Source of the DNA: Saccharibacillus soli
GTDB taxonomy: Bacteria > Bacillota > Bacilli > Paenibacillales > Paenibacillaceae
DNA: 59,748 bases
Assembly (NCBI GenBank): GCA_002189105.1
Contig: NIOB01000019.1
Coordinates: forward strand, 1-59,748
Reading direction: 5' to 3'
This document shows, in pieces, positions 32,501-43,959 of this stretch. The translations under genes and the position numbers were made by a program. Under the pieces are notes generated by a model. That model was not told the origin of the DNA and did no database searches. It saw only the letters and a list, made by a program, of their open reading frames with translations. Position 1 is the stretch's first letter, and every line of letters starts with the position of its first letter.

Positions 32501-33210
32501 TCCGGCGGGATGACCGGAAGCACATCGAGAATCATCCAGTCCGGGTTGTTACCCGAACTTTTGAACGCTTCGATGACTTCCAGACGTTTGATCGCCCGGC
32601 TTCTGCGCTGTCCTTGTGTCGTGCGGAGCTCCTCTTTGAGGAACTCCAATTCCTTGTCGATGTCGAGATCCTGCAGGAGTTTCTTCACGGCTTCGGCACC
32701 CATGCCCGCATGGAATCCGTAGCCGTATTTCTCACGGTAGCTGCGGTATTCTTTTTCGGACAGCAGTTGTTTTCTCTCCAGCGGTGTTTCGCCTGGATCG
32801 GTCACGACGTACGAAGCGAAGTAAATGACTTCTTCGAGCGAGCGCGGCGACATGTCCAGCGCCAGACCCATACGGCTCGGAATCCCTTTGAAGTACCAGA
32901 TGTGGGAAACCGGAGCGGCGAGTTCGATATGACCCATCCGCTCACGGCGTACTTTCGCGCGAGTTACTTCAACGCCGCAGCGATCGCAGACGACGCCTTT
33001 ATAACGTACGCGTTTGTACTTGCCGCAATGGCATTCCCAGTCCTTGGTCGGTCCGAAGATCTTTTCACAGAAAAGACCTTCTTTCTCCGGTTTGAGCGTA
33101 CGATAGTTGATCGTTTCCGGCTTTTTGACTTCGCCGCGGGACCAAGAACGAATCTTGTCCGGCGAAGCCAGCCCGATCTTGATAAACTCGAAGTTGTTTA
33201 CATCCAACAA
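29593..33210 (-). CDS. rpoC: RNA polymerase subunit beta'
   Basis: 1205 aa. Zinc site 1 is Cys60, Cys62, Cys75, Cys78 (CHCG...CDRC), the catalytic [10 protein letters not shown] loop with three Asp lies near 446-455, and zinc site 2 (CGTD...[11 protein letters not shown]) near 820-900. No lineage-specific large insertion. The start is TTG at 33210 with AGGGAGG 8 nt upstream. It lies 40 nt after rpoB. Confidence 0.98.
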   Translation of the reverse strand: MLDVNNFEFIKIGLASPDKIRSWSRGEVKKPETINYRTLKPEKEGLFCEKIFGPTKDWECHCGKYKRVRYKGVVCDRCGVEVTRAKVRRERMGHIELAAPVSHIWYFKGIPSRMGLALDMSPRSLEEVIYFASYVVTDPGETPLERKQLLSEKEYRSYREKYGYGFHAGMGAEAVKKLLQDLDIDKELEFLKEELRTTQGQRRSRAIKRLEVIEAFKSSGNNPDWMILDVLPVIPPELRPMVQLDGGRFATSDLNDLYRRVINRNNRLKRLLDLGAPDIIVQNEKRMLQEAVDALIDNGRRGRPVTGPGNRPLKSLSHMLKGKQGRFRQNLLGKRVDYSGRSVIVVGPNLKMYQCGLPKEMALELFKPFVMKELVNKGLAHNIKSAKRKVERVSAEVWDVLEEVIKEHPVLLNRAPTLHRLGIQAFEPILVEGKAIRLHPLVCTAYNADFDGDQMAVHVPLSAEAQAEARILMLASGNILNPKDGKPVVTPSQDMVLGTYYLTMDNKEGRGAGMILRNINEAVSAYQRGTAELHARVAIPVKALNKTSFTDKQQDAMLITTVGRIIFNEIFPASFPYINDATRANLFDGVAEDFFIYEKGENVTDRIMNAPQTKGIGKEYLGEIIGRCFEVYQTTQTSMILDEIKQLGFTYSTRSGVTVAVSDVVVPPEKKDLMEESDKKVAVITNQYRRGLITNEERYDRVIEIWSHAKDQISDILMKSMDRYNSIMLMVDSKARGNKSQITQLGGMRGLMANPSGRIIELPIKSNFREGLTVLEYFLSTHGARKGLADTALRTADSGYLTRRLVDVAQDVIVREDDCGTDKGFMVSRIQDGKEVIEDLYDRIEGRYCFETVRHPETNEIIARRNELITSDKAEEIVKAGVEKLQIRSVLSCRARHGVCKKCYGRNLATGKHVEIGEAVGIIAAQSIGEPGTQLTMRTFHTGGVAGDDITQGLPRIQELFEARNPKGQATISEIDGVVKEIREAKDRREIEVQGEAESKTYSVTYGSRLRVREGMTIEAGDELTDGSIDPKEMLRIKGIRGVQNYILQEVQRVYRNQGVEINDKHVEVMIRQMLRKIRIVDAGETTLLPGSFVDLHEYEKANKEAMLNGKDPAVAKPVLLGITKASLETDSFLSAASFQETTRVLTDAAIKGKVDQLLGLKENVLIGKLIPAGTGMTRYRSVRFEEPEALENGEESLETVTTEQ

Positions 33211-33250
33211 GGAGCAACCCTCCCTATATGCGGTTCCTGATTTTTAAAAC

Positions 33251-36802
<3,552 letters not shown>

Positions 36803-37176
36803 CTATACTCACCCCTCAATGTCTACTCAACTTTAGGCACTTTTTGGATGAAAATGCCGAGTTTAAAAATTCCATTGCGGCCCTTCGTTTGAATCACGTA
36901 TAATGAGACCAAGACGGGCACGACCCTTACATGCAGAAAAGCCCTTATCGAGTATGATTCGAAAAAAGAGCGTCGCATGGCCGGATCAATAATGAATCAA
37001 AACATGTAATGAAACGTCGCTGCACATCTTTCATGTTGCCGTCAAAAATGCCCGCGCATCTTCCTTCGCATACCAAAACATTAAGCCCCAAACAAAACCG
37101 CACTTCCTTTGCTGTTTTGCGGAGCCTCTCAACATTTTAATATGGTAAAGCCACGTAGGGCATTATACACTGACAT
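36803..37176 (-). promoter_or_regulatory. Long rpoB leader with competing hairpins
   Basis: The ~375-nt untranslated region contains, near 37090-37124, two mutually exclusive short stems: CCGCA / TGCGG and CAAAAC / GTTTTG, the latter followed by TTGGGG. A TTTTTT run occurs at 36961-36968 on the minus strand. A 34-codon ORF without a ribosome binding site (37031-37135) overlaps the first structure. Leader-mediated control is inference. Confidence 0.4.
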
Positions 37177-37182
37177 TTTACA

Positions 37183-37211
37183 ACTATAACACGGCCTTAC
37201 GGCCCAGTCAA
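37183..37211 (-). promoter_or_regulatory. Promoter of rpoB-rpoC
   Basis: Minus-strand TTGACT (37206-37211), 17-nt spacer, TATAGT (37183-37188). A second TATAAT lies ~23 bp further downstream with a poor -35. The interval 36803-37240 contains this promoter and the leader. Confidence 0.85.
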
Positions 37212-37240
37212 CCCCTTCTCCGATTTTCCACCGAAAAAGT

Positions 37241-37849
37241 TTAATCCTGCTCTTTTCCCTTGATCGCCTGATAAATCCGATAGCCTTTATCTTTTGTGAC
37301 CTCTTCCACCATCTCAAACAAGGTTTCCAGCTTGGCTTTTGCCGAAGGTGCTCCCTGTTTCTTCTGAATGACAATCCACAATGAACCACCGGGATTCAGA
37401 CAAGCGCTCGCCTGTTCAAACAACCGATGCACCGTTTCTTTGCCTGCACGAATTGGGGGATTGGTGATAATCACATCGAAACGTTCATTCGCTACCGCAT
37501 CAAGCAGGTCGCTCTGCATTACCTTGGCTTGCACGATGCCGTTGGCCGCTGCATTCTCGCGTGCCAGTTCGACCGCTCTTTCATTAACGTCCAGCATGGT
37601 GATCTTCGCAGCTCCCAAGATGCCAGCGGCAATACCGATCGGCCCATATCCGCAGCCTACATCGAGTACGGAAGAACCTTGCGGAATATCAAGTGCATCA
37701 ATCAGCACCCGACTGCCATAATCCAGACCACCTTTGGAGAAAACACCCGCATCCGTCACCAGACGTACCTTCCGGCCTCGAAGCTCGTCTTCGATCGTTC
37801 TACGGTCATGCGCCGCGGAAGGACGATTGGAATAATAGTGATCCGACAT
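37241..37849 (-). CDS. RsmC-like class I SAM-dependent methyltransferase (YbxB)
   Basis: 202 aa with SAM-binding motif VLDVGCGYGPIG and the catalytic NPPIRAG typical of N2-guanine rRNA methyltransferases of the RsmC/RlmG group. B. subtilis has the orthologue ybxB at the same place between rplL and rpoB. The exact target is not proven, so no gene symbol is given. The ATG at 37849 has AAGGGG 9 nt upstream. Confidence 0.88.
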   Translation of the reverse strand: MSDHYYSNRPSAAHDRRTIEDELRGRKVRLVTDAGVFSKGGLDYGSRVLIDALDIPQGSSVLDVGCGYGPIGIAAGILGAAKITMLDVNERAVELARENAAANGIVQAKVMQSDLLDAVANERFDVIITNPPIRAGKETVHRLFEQASACLNPGGSLWIVIQKKQGAPSAKAKLETLFEMVEEVTKDKGYRIYQAIKGKEQD

Positions 37850-37904
37850 CCGCTTCAACCCCTTTTGCCGTTGATCGAGGTATAACTCGCCATCAATACG
37901 AGAA

Positions 37905-37938
37905 CAGACCCCCGAAGCAGGATAACTTCGAGGGTCTG
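37905..37938 (-). other. 13-bp hairpin between rplL and the methyltransferase gene
   Basis: Minus-strand CAGACCCTCGAAG / CTTCGGGGGTCTG with one T-G wobble and an 8-nt loop. Only TTCTCG follows, so termination would be weak. It may terminate partially, or protect the abundant rplJL mRNA from 3' decay. Confidence 0.6.
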
Positions 37939-37966
37939 CCTGTGTAACACTTATTTGAAGACGAAA

Positions 37967-38329
37967 TTACTTCACTTCTACAGCAGCGCCAGCTTCTTCA
38001 AGCTTAGCTTTAACCGCTTCTGCGTCTTCTTTGGAAGTTTTTTCTTTGATTGCTTTTGGAGCGTTGTCTACAACTTCTTTTGCTTCTTTCAGGCCCAGGC
38101 CTGTGATTTCACGAACGACTTTGATAACGTTGATCTTCGAAGCGCCAGCGCTTGTCAGGATAACGTCGAATTCAGTTTGCTCAGCTTCAGCTGCTGCTGC
38201 GCCGCCGCCTACTGCTGCTACTGGAGCTGCTGCAGTTACGCCGAATTCTTCTTCGATTGCTTTAACCAGATCGTTCAGTTCCAGTACAGTCATGCCTTTG
38301 ATGGCTTCAAGGATTTGCTCGTTGCTCAT
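37967..38329 (-). CDS. rplL: 50S ribosomal protein L7/L12
   Basis: 120 aa, [20 protein letters not shown], an Ala/Gly-rich hinge ([14 protein letters not shown]) and a C-terminal domain that recruits translation GTPases. Follows rplJ in the usual L10-L12 operon; its excess over other r-proteins fits the separate promoter and following hairpin. Confidence 0.98.
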   Translation of the reverse strand: MSNEQILEAIKGMTVLELNDLVKAIEEEFGVTAAAPVAAVGGGAAAAEAEQTEFDVILTSAGASKINVIKVVREITGLGLKEAKEVVDNAPKAIKEKTSKEDAEAVKAKLEEAGAAVEVK

Positions 38330-38477
38330 GGTTGAACCTCCATTTGGGTATGTGGGATCAGCCGGTTAAGGCTGTCGATTTTGTGAAACGGGATGTTGCG
38401 TTTCGAATATTCAAGTACACTTGAATATTCGGTCCCTCAAATCGCTTCAGCTCGCATCCGCGATTCTCGGTACTGTC

Positions 38478-38984
38478 TTATGCGCTTTGTTGCTCGTCTT
38501 TGTCCGCAACGGCTTTGACAGCCAGTGCGAAGTTGCGTACTGGTGCTTGAAGCACGCTGAGGAGCATGGACAGCAAACCTTCGCGGGAAGGCAGGGAAGC
38601 CAGTGCTTTCAGTTCGTCAGCACTTACTACGCGTCCTTCAACCACGCCGCCTTTCAGTTCCAGAGCGTCATTCGTTTTAGCGAAGTCGTTCAGGATTTTA
38701 GCAGGCGCTACAGCGTCTTCCGTACCGAAAGCAATTGCTGTCGGACCGGTAAGAACCGCGTCAAGATCGCTCAGTTCAGCAGCTGCAGTTGCGCGGCGTA
38801 CCAGAGTGTTTTTCAACACTTGGAACTCGATGCCCGCTTCACGCAGTTGTTTACGCAGCTCGGTAACTTGAGCAACGTTCAGACCACGGTAATCGACAAC
38901 GACAGTCGTTACGCTTTCGCGCAATTTGCCGGCGATTTCGTTTACCGCTGCCTCTTTAGCAGTGATTACTTTTGCGTTAGCCAA
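38478..38984 (-). CDS. rplJ: 50S ribosomal protein L10
   Basis: 168 aa stalk base protein that binds L12 dimers through its C-terminal helix. The start is TTG at 38984, 8 nt after AGGAGG, giving (M)[13 protein letters not shown]; an upstream in-frame GTG overlaps that site. In B. subtilis L10 autoregulates rplJL by transcription attenuation in the leader; the elements for that are visible here. Confidence 0.95.
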   Translation of the reverse strand: MANAKVITAKEAAVNEIAGKLRESVTTVVVDYRGLNVAQVTELRKQLREAGIEFQVLKNTLVRRATAAAELSDLDAVLTGPTAIAFGTEDAVAPAKILNDFAKTNDALELKGGVVEGRVVSADELKALASLPSREGLLSMLLSVLQAPVRNFALAVKAVADKDEQQSA

Positions 38985-39086
38985 ATCGTACACCTCCTGT
39001 TGAATTCAAGTAGAGCGCGGAACCGCCACAACGGACAGTCCGGTCGCTCGCCCTGTATGGGTGCGTCTTGCGACGCAGCGCAGGCA

Positions 39087-39118
39087 ATAAGAAAAGCCTC
39101 CGCAGAAGACGAAGGCTT
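39087..39118 (-). terminator. Leader terminator / attenuator of rplJL
   Basis: Minus-strand AAGCCTTCG / CGGAGGCTT followed by TTCTTATT, about 100 nt before rplJ. A small stem with a GCAA tetraloop (TGCGTC / GACGCA, 39062-39077) follows. Placement matches the L10 attenuator of B. subtilis. Confidence 0.75.
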
Positions 39119-39209
39119 GACGAATCAGCAAAGCTGAAATTCTATCACGACACCTCGGTAGGAAATTAAGCACTAAGGCACCTACTGTCTACGGTAAGCA
39201 TATTCAAAT

Positions 39210-39228
39210 TTAACAGACCGTCTGTTAA
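39210..39228 (-). repeat. Perfect 19-bp palindrome in the rplJ leader
   Basis: TTAACAGACCGTCTGTTAA, 9-bp arms around one base, located about 20-35 nt after the predicted rplJL start site. It could be an RNA stem of the L10 leader or a protein operator. Confidence 0.8.
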
Positions 39229-39251
39229 GATCGGAATGAAACAGCTTCTAC

Positions 39252-39280
39252 AGTCTAACGAAAAGGTTGACAGAAGTCAA
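39252..39280 (-). promoter_or_regulatory. Promoter of rplJ-rplL
   Basis: Minus-strand TTGACT (39275-39280), 17-nt spacer, TAGACT (39252-39257), immediately after the rplA stop. The interval 38985-39287 holds this promoter and the L10 leader. Confidence 0.85.
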
Positions 39281-39287
39281 CACTTTT

Positions 39288-39980
39288 TTATCTGTAAGAT
39301 GCTGTGTTAACGCGAATGCTTGGTCCCATCGTTGCGGACACTGCTACGCCTTTCAGGTAAACGCCCTTGGCAGCAGCTGGTTTAGCGCGGTTCAGCGCGT
39401 CCATCAGTGCTTTCAGGTTTTCGTTCAACTGATCCTCACTGAACGACGCTTTGCCGATCGGTGCATGGATTTGGCCTGCTTTGTCCAGACGGTATTCGAT
39501 TTTACCAGCCTTGATTTCTTGAACGGCTTTGGTAACGTCGAAAGTAACTGTACCTGCTTTAGGGTTAGGCATGAGGCCTTTACCACCGAGCAGACGACCC
39601 AGTTTACCAACTTCGCTCATCATGTCAGGCGTTGCTACGCAGACATCAAACTCGAACCAACCTTGTTGGATCTTGTTAATCATGTCCTGATCGCCTACGA
39701 AGTCCGCTCCGGCAGCTTCCGCTTCCTTCGCTTTATCGCCTTTTGCAAATACCAGTACGCGCTGCGTTTTGCCTGTGCCGTGTGGCAGGACAACGACGCC
39801 GCGAACAGCCTGGTCTTGTTTACGTGGGTCTACGCCCAGACGTACTGCTGCTTCGACAGTTTCATCGAATTTAGCGGTTGCCGTCTTTTTGACGAGACCT
39901 ACGGCTTCGGTTGGTTCGTAAGTTGCTTCGCTGTCGATCAGCTTGGCAGCTTCTACGTATTTCTTACCGTTTTTAGCCAT
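39288..39980 (-). CDS. rplA: 50S ribosomal protein L1
   Basis: 230 aa, [20 protein letters not shown]; mobile stalk protein that helps release E-site tRNA. The ATG at 39980 has AAAGGAGG 9 nt upstream; an 18-residue longer frame has no support. Last gene of the rpmG-secE-nusG-rplK-rplA transcript. Confidence 0.97.
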   Translation of the reverse strand: MAKNGKKYVEAAKLIDSEATYEPTEAVGLVKKTATAKFDETVEAAVRLGVDPRKQDQAVRGVVVLPHGTGKTQRVLVFAKGDKAKEAEAAGADFVGDQDMINKIQQGWFEFDVCVATPDMMSEVGKLGRLLGGKGLMPNPKAGTVTFDVTKAVQEIKAGKIEYRLDKAGQIHAPIGKASFSEDQLNENLKALMDALNRAKPAAAKGVYLKGVAVSATMGPSIRVNTASYR

Positions 39981-40071
39981 TTGTGTATTCCTCCTTTGTG
40001 GTGTTAGCGGGTAACCCTCCCACGTATGCCGCACTGCCTATGAGGCTCGGCTTTGGAACGAATTCCAAGGA

Positions 40072-40497
40072 TTAGTCTTGGATCGTGATGCCCATACTGC
40101 GAGCAGTACCTTCGACCATGCGCATAGCGGACTCTACGTTCGCAGCGTTAAGGTCTGGCATTTTTTGTTCAGCGATTTGGCGAACCGTATCGCGGTTAAC
40201 CGTTGCCACTTTCTTTTTGTTCGGTTCGCCCGAACCCTTCTCGATCTTCGCAGCGACGCGCAGCAGAACTGCAGCCGGTGGAGTTTTCGTGATGAAAGTG
40301 AAAGAACGGTCTTCAAATACGGAGATCTCGACCGGAATGATCAGACCTGCTTGGTCAGCTGTACGTGCGTTGAACTCTTTGCAGAATGCCATGATGTTCA
40401 CGCCTGCTTGACCCAGTGCTGGACCTACTGGAGGAGCCGGGTTGGCTTTACCTGCAGGAATTTGAAGTTTCACCATTTTAATGACTTTCTTTGCCAT
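40072..40497 (-). CDS. rplK: 50S ribosomal protein L11
   Basis: 141 aa, [20 protein letters not shown] with the proline-rich [15 protein letters not shown] switch. Binds the thiostrepton-site GTPase centre and is needed for RelA activation. 23 nt after nusG. Confidence 0.98.
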   Translation of the reverse strand: MAKKVIKMVKLQIPAGKANPAPPVGPALGQAGVNIMAFCKEFNARTADQAGLIIPVEISVFEDRSFTFITKTPPAAVLLRVAAKIEKGSGEPNKKKVATVNRDTVRQIAEQKMPDLNAANVESAMRMVEGTARSMGITIQD

Positions 40498-40520
40498 TGA
40501 GAAACACCTCCTTGCGTTAG

Positions 40521-41054
40521 TTAAATCTTCTCGACTTGCGTGTAATCCAGTTCAAGCGGAGTCTCGCGCCCGAACATGTTGACGTGAACCTTCAGCTTGC
40601 TTTTGTCGAGCAGAATTTCTTCCACGGTTCCGACAAAGTTCGCAAAAGGACCAACTTTGATACGCACGGATTCCTTCAGATCGAATTCGATCTTCGGTTT
40701 CGGCTCGTCCATGCCCATATGCTTCAGAATTTGTTCTACCTCTTCCGGAAGCAGGGCTGTCGGCTTGGAACCGGAACCCGTCGAACCTACGAATCCGGTG
40801 ACGCCCGGCGTGTTGCGCACAACATACCAAGAATCATCGGTTTGGATCATTTCCACCAAGACATAACCGGGATACACTTTACGCATGACAGTCTTTTTCT
40901 TACCGTCTTTGTCGACCAGTTCTTCTTCCATCGGAACAAGAACCCGGAAAATCTTGTCTTCCATGCCCATCGATTCTACGCGTCTTTCCAAATTGGCTTT
41001 GACTTTGTTCTCATACCCAGAGTAGGTATGAACGACGTACCATCTTTTTTCCAT
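40521..41054 (-). CDS. nusG: Transcription termination/antitermination factor NusG
   Basis: 177 aa: NGN domain ([20 protein letters not shown], about 1-110) that contacts the polymerase clamp, and a C-terminal KOW domain ([18 protein letters not shown]). In B. subtilis NusG also stimulates pausing at TTNTTT motifs. TAGGTGG precedes the ATG. Confidence 0.97.
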   Translation of the reverse strand: MEKRWYVVHTYSGYENKVKANLERRVESMGMEDKIFRVLVPMEEELVDKDGKKKTVMRKVYPGYVLVEMIQTDDSWYVVRNTPGVTGFVGSTGSGSKPTALLPEEVEQILKHMGMDEPKPKIEFDLKESVRIKVGPFANFVGTVEEILLDKSKLKVHVNMFGRETPLELDYTQVEKI

Positions 41055-41078
41055 ATCAAGCCACCTACAGGCCCTTCC

Positions 41079-41270
41079 TTAAATTATCGCTTCAATCGCA
41101 TAAGACAGTCCGATGTCAATTACCCAAAAGAATACAGCCATCACAACAATCGTACCCAGCACAACCAGCGTGTAGTTGGTCAGTTCTTTGCGATTGGGCC
41201 AGCGAACCTTTTTAAGTTCAGCCCAGCTTTCGGAGAAAAAGGAAAACATAGACTTGAAGCTTTTTTTCAC
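41079..41270 (-). CDS. secE: Sec translocon subunit SecE
   Basis: 63 aa, single-helix form: conserved amphipathic ELKKVRWPNRKEL followed by one membrane segment (YTLVVLGTIVVMAVFFWVI). It clamps SecY. The start is GTG at 41270 with GGAGG 10 nt upstream. Confidence 0.96.
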   Translation of the reverse strand: MKKSFKSMFSFFSESWAELKKVRWPNRKELTNYTLVVLGTIVVMAVFFWVIDIGLSYAIEAII

Positions 41271-41291
41271 GCCGACGACACCTCCAACAAA

Positions 41292-41441
41292 CTATCTGGT
41301 TTCACGATGAGGAGTTTGCGAGTTACAATACTTGCAATACTTCTTCATCTCCATGCGGTCAGGGTGATTACGTTTGTTTTTCATCGTTGTATAATTGCGC
41401 TGCTTGCACTGCGTGCATGCCAACGTGATAATAACCCGCAT
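41292..41441 (-). CDS. rpmG: 50S ribosomal protein L33 (zinc-binding form)
   Basis: 49 aa, [20 protein letters not shown], with CTQC and CKYC, the four-cysteine zinc-ribbon version. Zinc-free L33 paralogues replace it under zinc limitation in many Bacillota. The start at 41441 follows GGAGG. First gene of the secE-nusG operon, downstream of a striking palindrome. Confidence 0.96.
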   Translation of the reverse strand: MRVIITLACTQCKQRNYTTMKNKRNHPDRMEMKKYCKYCNSQTPHRETR

Positions 41442-41489
41442 AGATGTACACCTCCCGAAGATATCCTTCCATAGAAGAACTCGTATTGA

Positions 41490-41521
41490 GCCTAAAATCA
41501 TGATTTTAGGCCTACCTAAAA
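41490..41521 (-). promoter_or_regulatory. Candidate operator: perfect 22-bp palindrome plus a third half-site
   Basis: Positions 41490-41511 are self-complementary (half-site GCCTAAAATCA). A further CCTAAAA copy lies at 41515-41521, over the predicted start site. All three are immediately downstream of the -10 element, the place for a repressor operator or a 5'-terminal RNA hairpin. Not a LexA, Zur, CtsR or CIRCE site as I know them. Confidence 0.65.
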
Positions 41522-41522
41522 C

Positions 41523-41551
41523 ACTTTAGCATAGCCGGTAGGGGCTGTCAA
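41523..41551 (-). promoter_or_regulatory. Promoter of rpmG-secE-nusG-rplK-rplA
   Basis: Minus-strand TTGACA (41546-41551), 17-nt spacer ending TGC, TAAAGT (41523-41528): near-consensus with an extended -10. The interval 41442-41756 contains this promoter, the palindrome and the sigH terminator. Confidence 0.88.
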
Positions 41552-41620
41552 CGAAAAACTACAGCAACTGCGCCGAGTGTGTCCTACCCTACAGCTGCCT
41601 CCTGCCAATAGCTCCGTCAT

Positions 41621-41674
41621 AAAAAAAGGCCCCGGACGTTCATGTTAGGAAGCCAACGCTTCGTAACCGGAACC
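41621..41674 (-). terminator. Terminator of sigH
   Basis: Minus-strand GGTTCCGG / CCGGGGCC (two G-T pairs) with inner ACG / CGT and GAAGC / GCTTC, then TTTTTTT. Confidence 0.85.
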
Positions 41675-41756
41675 TCCAGGGTGCCCTTTCGCCGCCTCTA
41701 TTTTAGAGCCGGCTGTGTCGTATATGTAACGGTAGCCTGGCTGCAACCCAGCCCGT

Positions 41757-42404
41757 TCAGACTTGATCCCTAACTTCCAAATAACGCTCCAACTTGCGCT
41801 TTACCCGCTGAAGGGCATTGTCGATCGACTTGACATGCCTGCGCAGATCGACGGCAATCTCTTGATAAGATCGTCCATCCAGATACAGCATCAGCACCTG
41901 ACGTTCCAACTCGCTCAATATTTCCGACATCTTGTCTTCCAGGCCGCTGAACTCTTCCCGGTTGATAATCAGTTCTTCAGGATCACAAACCTGAGATACG
42001 CAGATCACATCGAGCAGGGTGCGATCCGAGTCTTCTTCGTAGATCGGCTTATCCAGCGAGACGTACGAATTAAGCGGAATATGCTTCTGCCGCGTCGCCG
42101 TCTTGATCGCCGTAATAATCTGCCGTGTGATACACAGCTCGGCGAACGCCTTGAACGAAGCCAGTTTGTCGCCGCGAAAATCACGGATCGACTTGTACAG
42201 GCCAATCATGCCTTCCTGGATAATATCCTCCCGATCCGCCCCGATCAAAAAATATGAACGCGCTTTCGCACGAACAAAATTTTTATACTTGTTAATCAGG
42301 TACTCCAGCGCTTCACTATCGCCGGCACGAACCGCTTCCACGACTTCTTCGTCGCATTGGAAATCGTAAGGTGAAACTATGACGTCTTTGAGATCTACAC
42401 TCAC
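41757..42404 (-). CDS. sigH: RNA polymerase sigma-H factor
   Basis: 215 aa sigma-70 family factor for the transition to stationary phase and sporulation entry. Region 2 contains KNFVRAKARSYFLIGADRED and IIQEGMIGLYKSIRDF; region 4.2 has DGRSYQEIAVDLRRHVKSID. Close over its length to B. subtilis SigH as I recall it. The start is GTG at 42404, 8 nt after GGAGGG; a TTG two codons earlier is too close to that site. It has its own promoter and terminator. Confidence 0.96.
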   Translation of the reverse strand: MSVDLKDVIVSPYDFQCDEEVVEAVRAGDSEALEYLINKYKNFVRAKARSYFLIGADREDIIQEGMIGLYKSIRDFRGDKLASFKAFAELCITRQIITAIKTATRQKHIPLNSYVSLDKPIYEEDSDRTLLDVICVSQVCDPEELIINREEFSGLEDKMSEILSELERQVLMLYLDGRSYQEIAVDLRRHVKSIDNALQRVKRKLERYLEVRDQV

Positions 42405-42459
42405 CAGCAATCCCTCCGGCCGCGGCGCAAGTTTCGAGCCTGTCGTAAAAGTTAGACCC

Positions 42460-42489
42460 AGTATATATTATGTCACCTTACACCGTCAA
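42460..42489 (-). promoter_or_regulatory. Promoter of sigH
   Basis: Minus-strand TTGACG (42484-42489), 18-nt spacer, TATACT (42460-42465). The -35 overlaps the stop codon of the small ORF upstream. AT-rich context would suit AbrB control, known in B. subtilis, but no site can be proven here. Confidence 0.7.
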
Positions 42490-42602
42490 CCGCATAACGC
42501 CCAAAACAGGGAGAGCATGCCGAATAATTCCTTTTTGTACACCGAGTTGTAAAATTCGTTGGCTCGCTTGGTGCCCACCGTCTCGAAGGAATCTCTCAAC
42601 AC
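42486..42602 (-). CDS. Possible small protein (38 aa) between rae1 and sigH
   Basis: GTG start at 42602 with AGGA 6 nt upstream, TGA at 42486-42488. The product reads VLRDSFETVGTKRANEFYNS at its start and ends in a hydrophobic LFGMLSLFWALCG, suggesting peripheral membrane association. Third codon positions are GC-rich as in the neighbouring genes, which supports coding. It begins 14 nt after the rae1 stop and ends on the sigH -35 box. I recognise no family; the low length leaves real doubt. Confidence 0.45.
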   Translation of the reverse strand: MLRDSFETVGTKRANEFYNSVYKKELFGMLSLFWALCG

Positions 42603-42615
42603 GCCGCTTCCTGAT

Positions 42616-43137
42616 CTATTGACGTCTCCAGCGTTCAAACAGTTTCAACTGCTCAGGCGTCAGCTTGCCATCGATCGTATTGCGATTGCCGCGCTGCGAC
42701 TGTTCCGCAATCCGCTTGCCGATCTCACGCTCACTCTGCTCCACATCCACCAGCAGCTCAAGCGCCGGAACCCTCAATGCTCCCTGGGCAAAAGCCACAC
42801 TCTGCTCCACAAAGTCGCTTGTTGCTACATAGACTCGCCGCCGCTTGCCGCGAAACTGCCCAGCGAAACGTTCGATGGCCTCATCCGCCGTTTCTTTCTC
42901 TTTGGTAAAGTAAATCTCTACCCGTCCCTGCTCGAACGTTCGCCCTTTGCCCGGCACCCGGTAGGCGTCGAATACCGCGATCACCCGGCGTCCTGTAAAC
43001 GCCTGATAGTCCGCAAGCCGCTCCAGCAGCCGGTCACGGGCCTCGTTCATGTCGATTTGCGACAGCGGAGCCAGGTCAGGCCAGGCTCCGATCATGTTGT
43101 AGCCGTCCACCAGCAGTACATCCCGCAAATCGCCCAT
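42616..43137 (-). CDS. rae1: Ribosome-associated endoribonuclease Rae1 (YacP, NYN domain)
   Basis: 173 aa PIN-like NYN-domain protein: VLLVDGYNMIGAWPDL near the N terminus, FDAYRVPG, and YVATSDFVEQS supply the acidic catalytic residues. B. subtilis Rae1 enters the ribosomal A site and cleaves certain mRNAs during translation. Genetic order rlmB-rae1-sigH is conserved. It follows rlmB by 9 nt. Confidence 0.92.
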   Translation of the reverse strand: MGDLRDVLLVDGYNMIGAWPDLAPLSQIDMNEARDRLLERLADYQAFTGRRVIAVFDAYRVPGKGRTFEQGRVEIYFTKEKETADEAIERFAGQFRGKRRRVYVATSDFVEQSVAFAQGALRVPALELLVDVEQSEREIGKRIAEQSQRGNRNTIDGKLTPEQLKLFERWRRQ

Positions 43138-43146
43138 AGCCGCCTG

Positions 43147-43893
43147 CTACTTTCTGCCGCTGCGCTGGCGAAGCACTTCATACATGACAACGCCAGCAGC
43201 GACGGAAGCGTTCAGCGAGTTGATCTGCCCCTGCATGGGCAGCTTGATGAGCACGTCGCAGGTTTCACGCACGAGGCGACCCATACCTTCGCCTTCATTG
43301 CCGATAACCAGTGCGACCGGACCTTTGAATACGTCCGTTTCGTAGATCTCGCTTTCAGCGCGGACGTCCGTTCCGGCAATCCACACACCGGCTTCCTTCA
43401 GTTTCTCCATCGTCTGCGCCAGGTTCGTTACACGTGCAACCGGTACGTATTCCGCCGCGCCTGCGCTTGTCTTGGATACCGTTGCATTCACCTGTGCCGA
43501 GCGGCGCTTGGGAATAATCACACCGTGTACACCCGTGCAGTCGGCTGTCCGCAGGATCGAACCCAGGTTATGCGGGTCCTCAATCTCGTCGAGGATCAGC
43601 AGGAACGGATCTTCATCCTTGGCTGCGGCTGCCGCCAGTAGGTCTTCTACCTCTGCATACACATAAGGCGCAGCCTGTGCCACAACGCCCTGATGTTGAA
43701 TGCCAGGCACCAGAGTATCCAGCTTGCGTTTGTCAGCCGTCTGAACGACAACGCCGCGTTTTTTGGCTTCTGTCAGGATGGGCTGCATCTGCTTCTGCTG
43801 TGTGCCCTCCGCGATCCAGATCTTGTTGATGCTTCTTCCGGCTCTCAGCGCTTCGGCGACCGAGTGTTTGCCGGCAATCAATTCTTCTTCCAT
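43147..43893 (-). CDS. rlmB: 23S rRNA (guanosine-2'-O)-methyltransferase RlmB/TrmH family
   Basis: 248 aa SPOUT-class enzyme with an N-terminal substrate-binding domain (IAGKHSVAEALRAGR) and the knotted SAM site LVIGNEGEGMGRLV ... LPMQGQINSLNASVAAGV. Predicted to methylate G2251 or a nearby 23S residue; the B. subtilis locus name is yacO. Confidence 0.93.
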   Translation of the reverse strand: MEEELIAGKHSVAEALRAGRSINKIWIAEGTQQKQMQPILTEAKKRGVVVQTADKRKLDTLVPGIQHQGVVAQAAPYVYAEVEDLLAAAAAKDEDPFLLILDEIEDPHNLGSILRTADCTGVHGVIIPKRRSAQVNATVSKTSAGAAEYVPVARVTNLAQTMEKLKEAGVWIAGTDVRAESEIYETDVFKGPVALVIGNEGEGMGRLVRETCDVLIKLPMQGQINSLNASVAAGVVMYEVLRQRSGRK

Positions 43894-43959
43894 ATCTATT
43901 CTTCCTCTCTGCCGGCGGGCGTCAGCCGCCGTTATTGAATAAGGTTATTCGTGATGACG

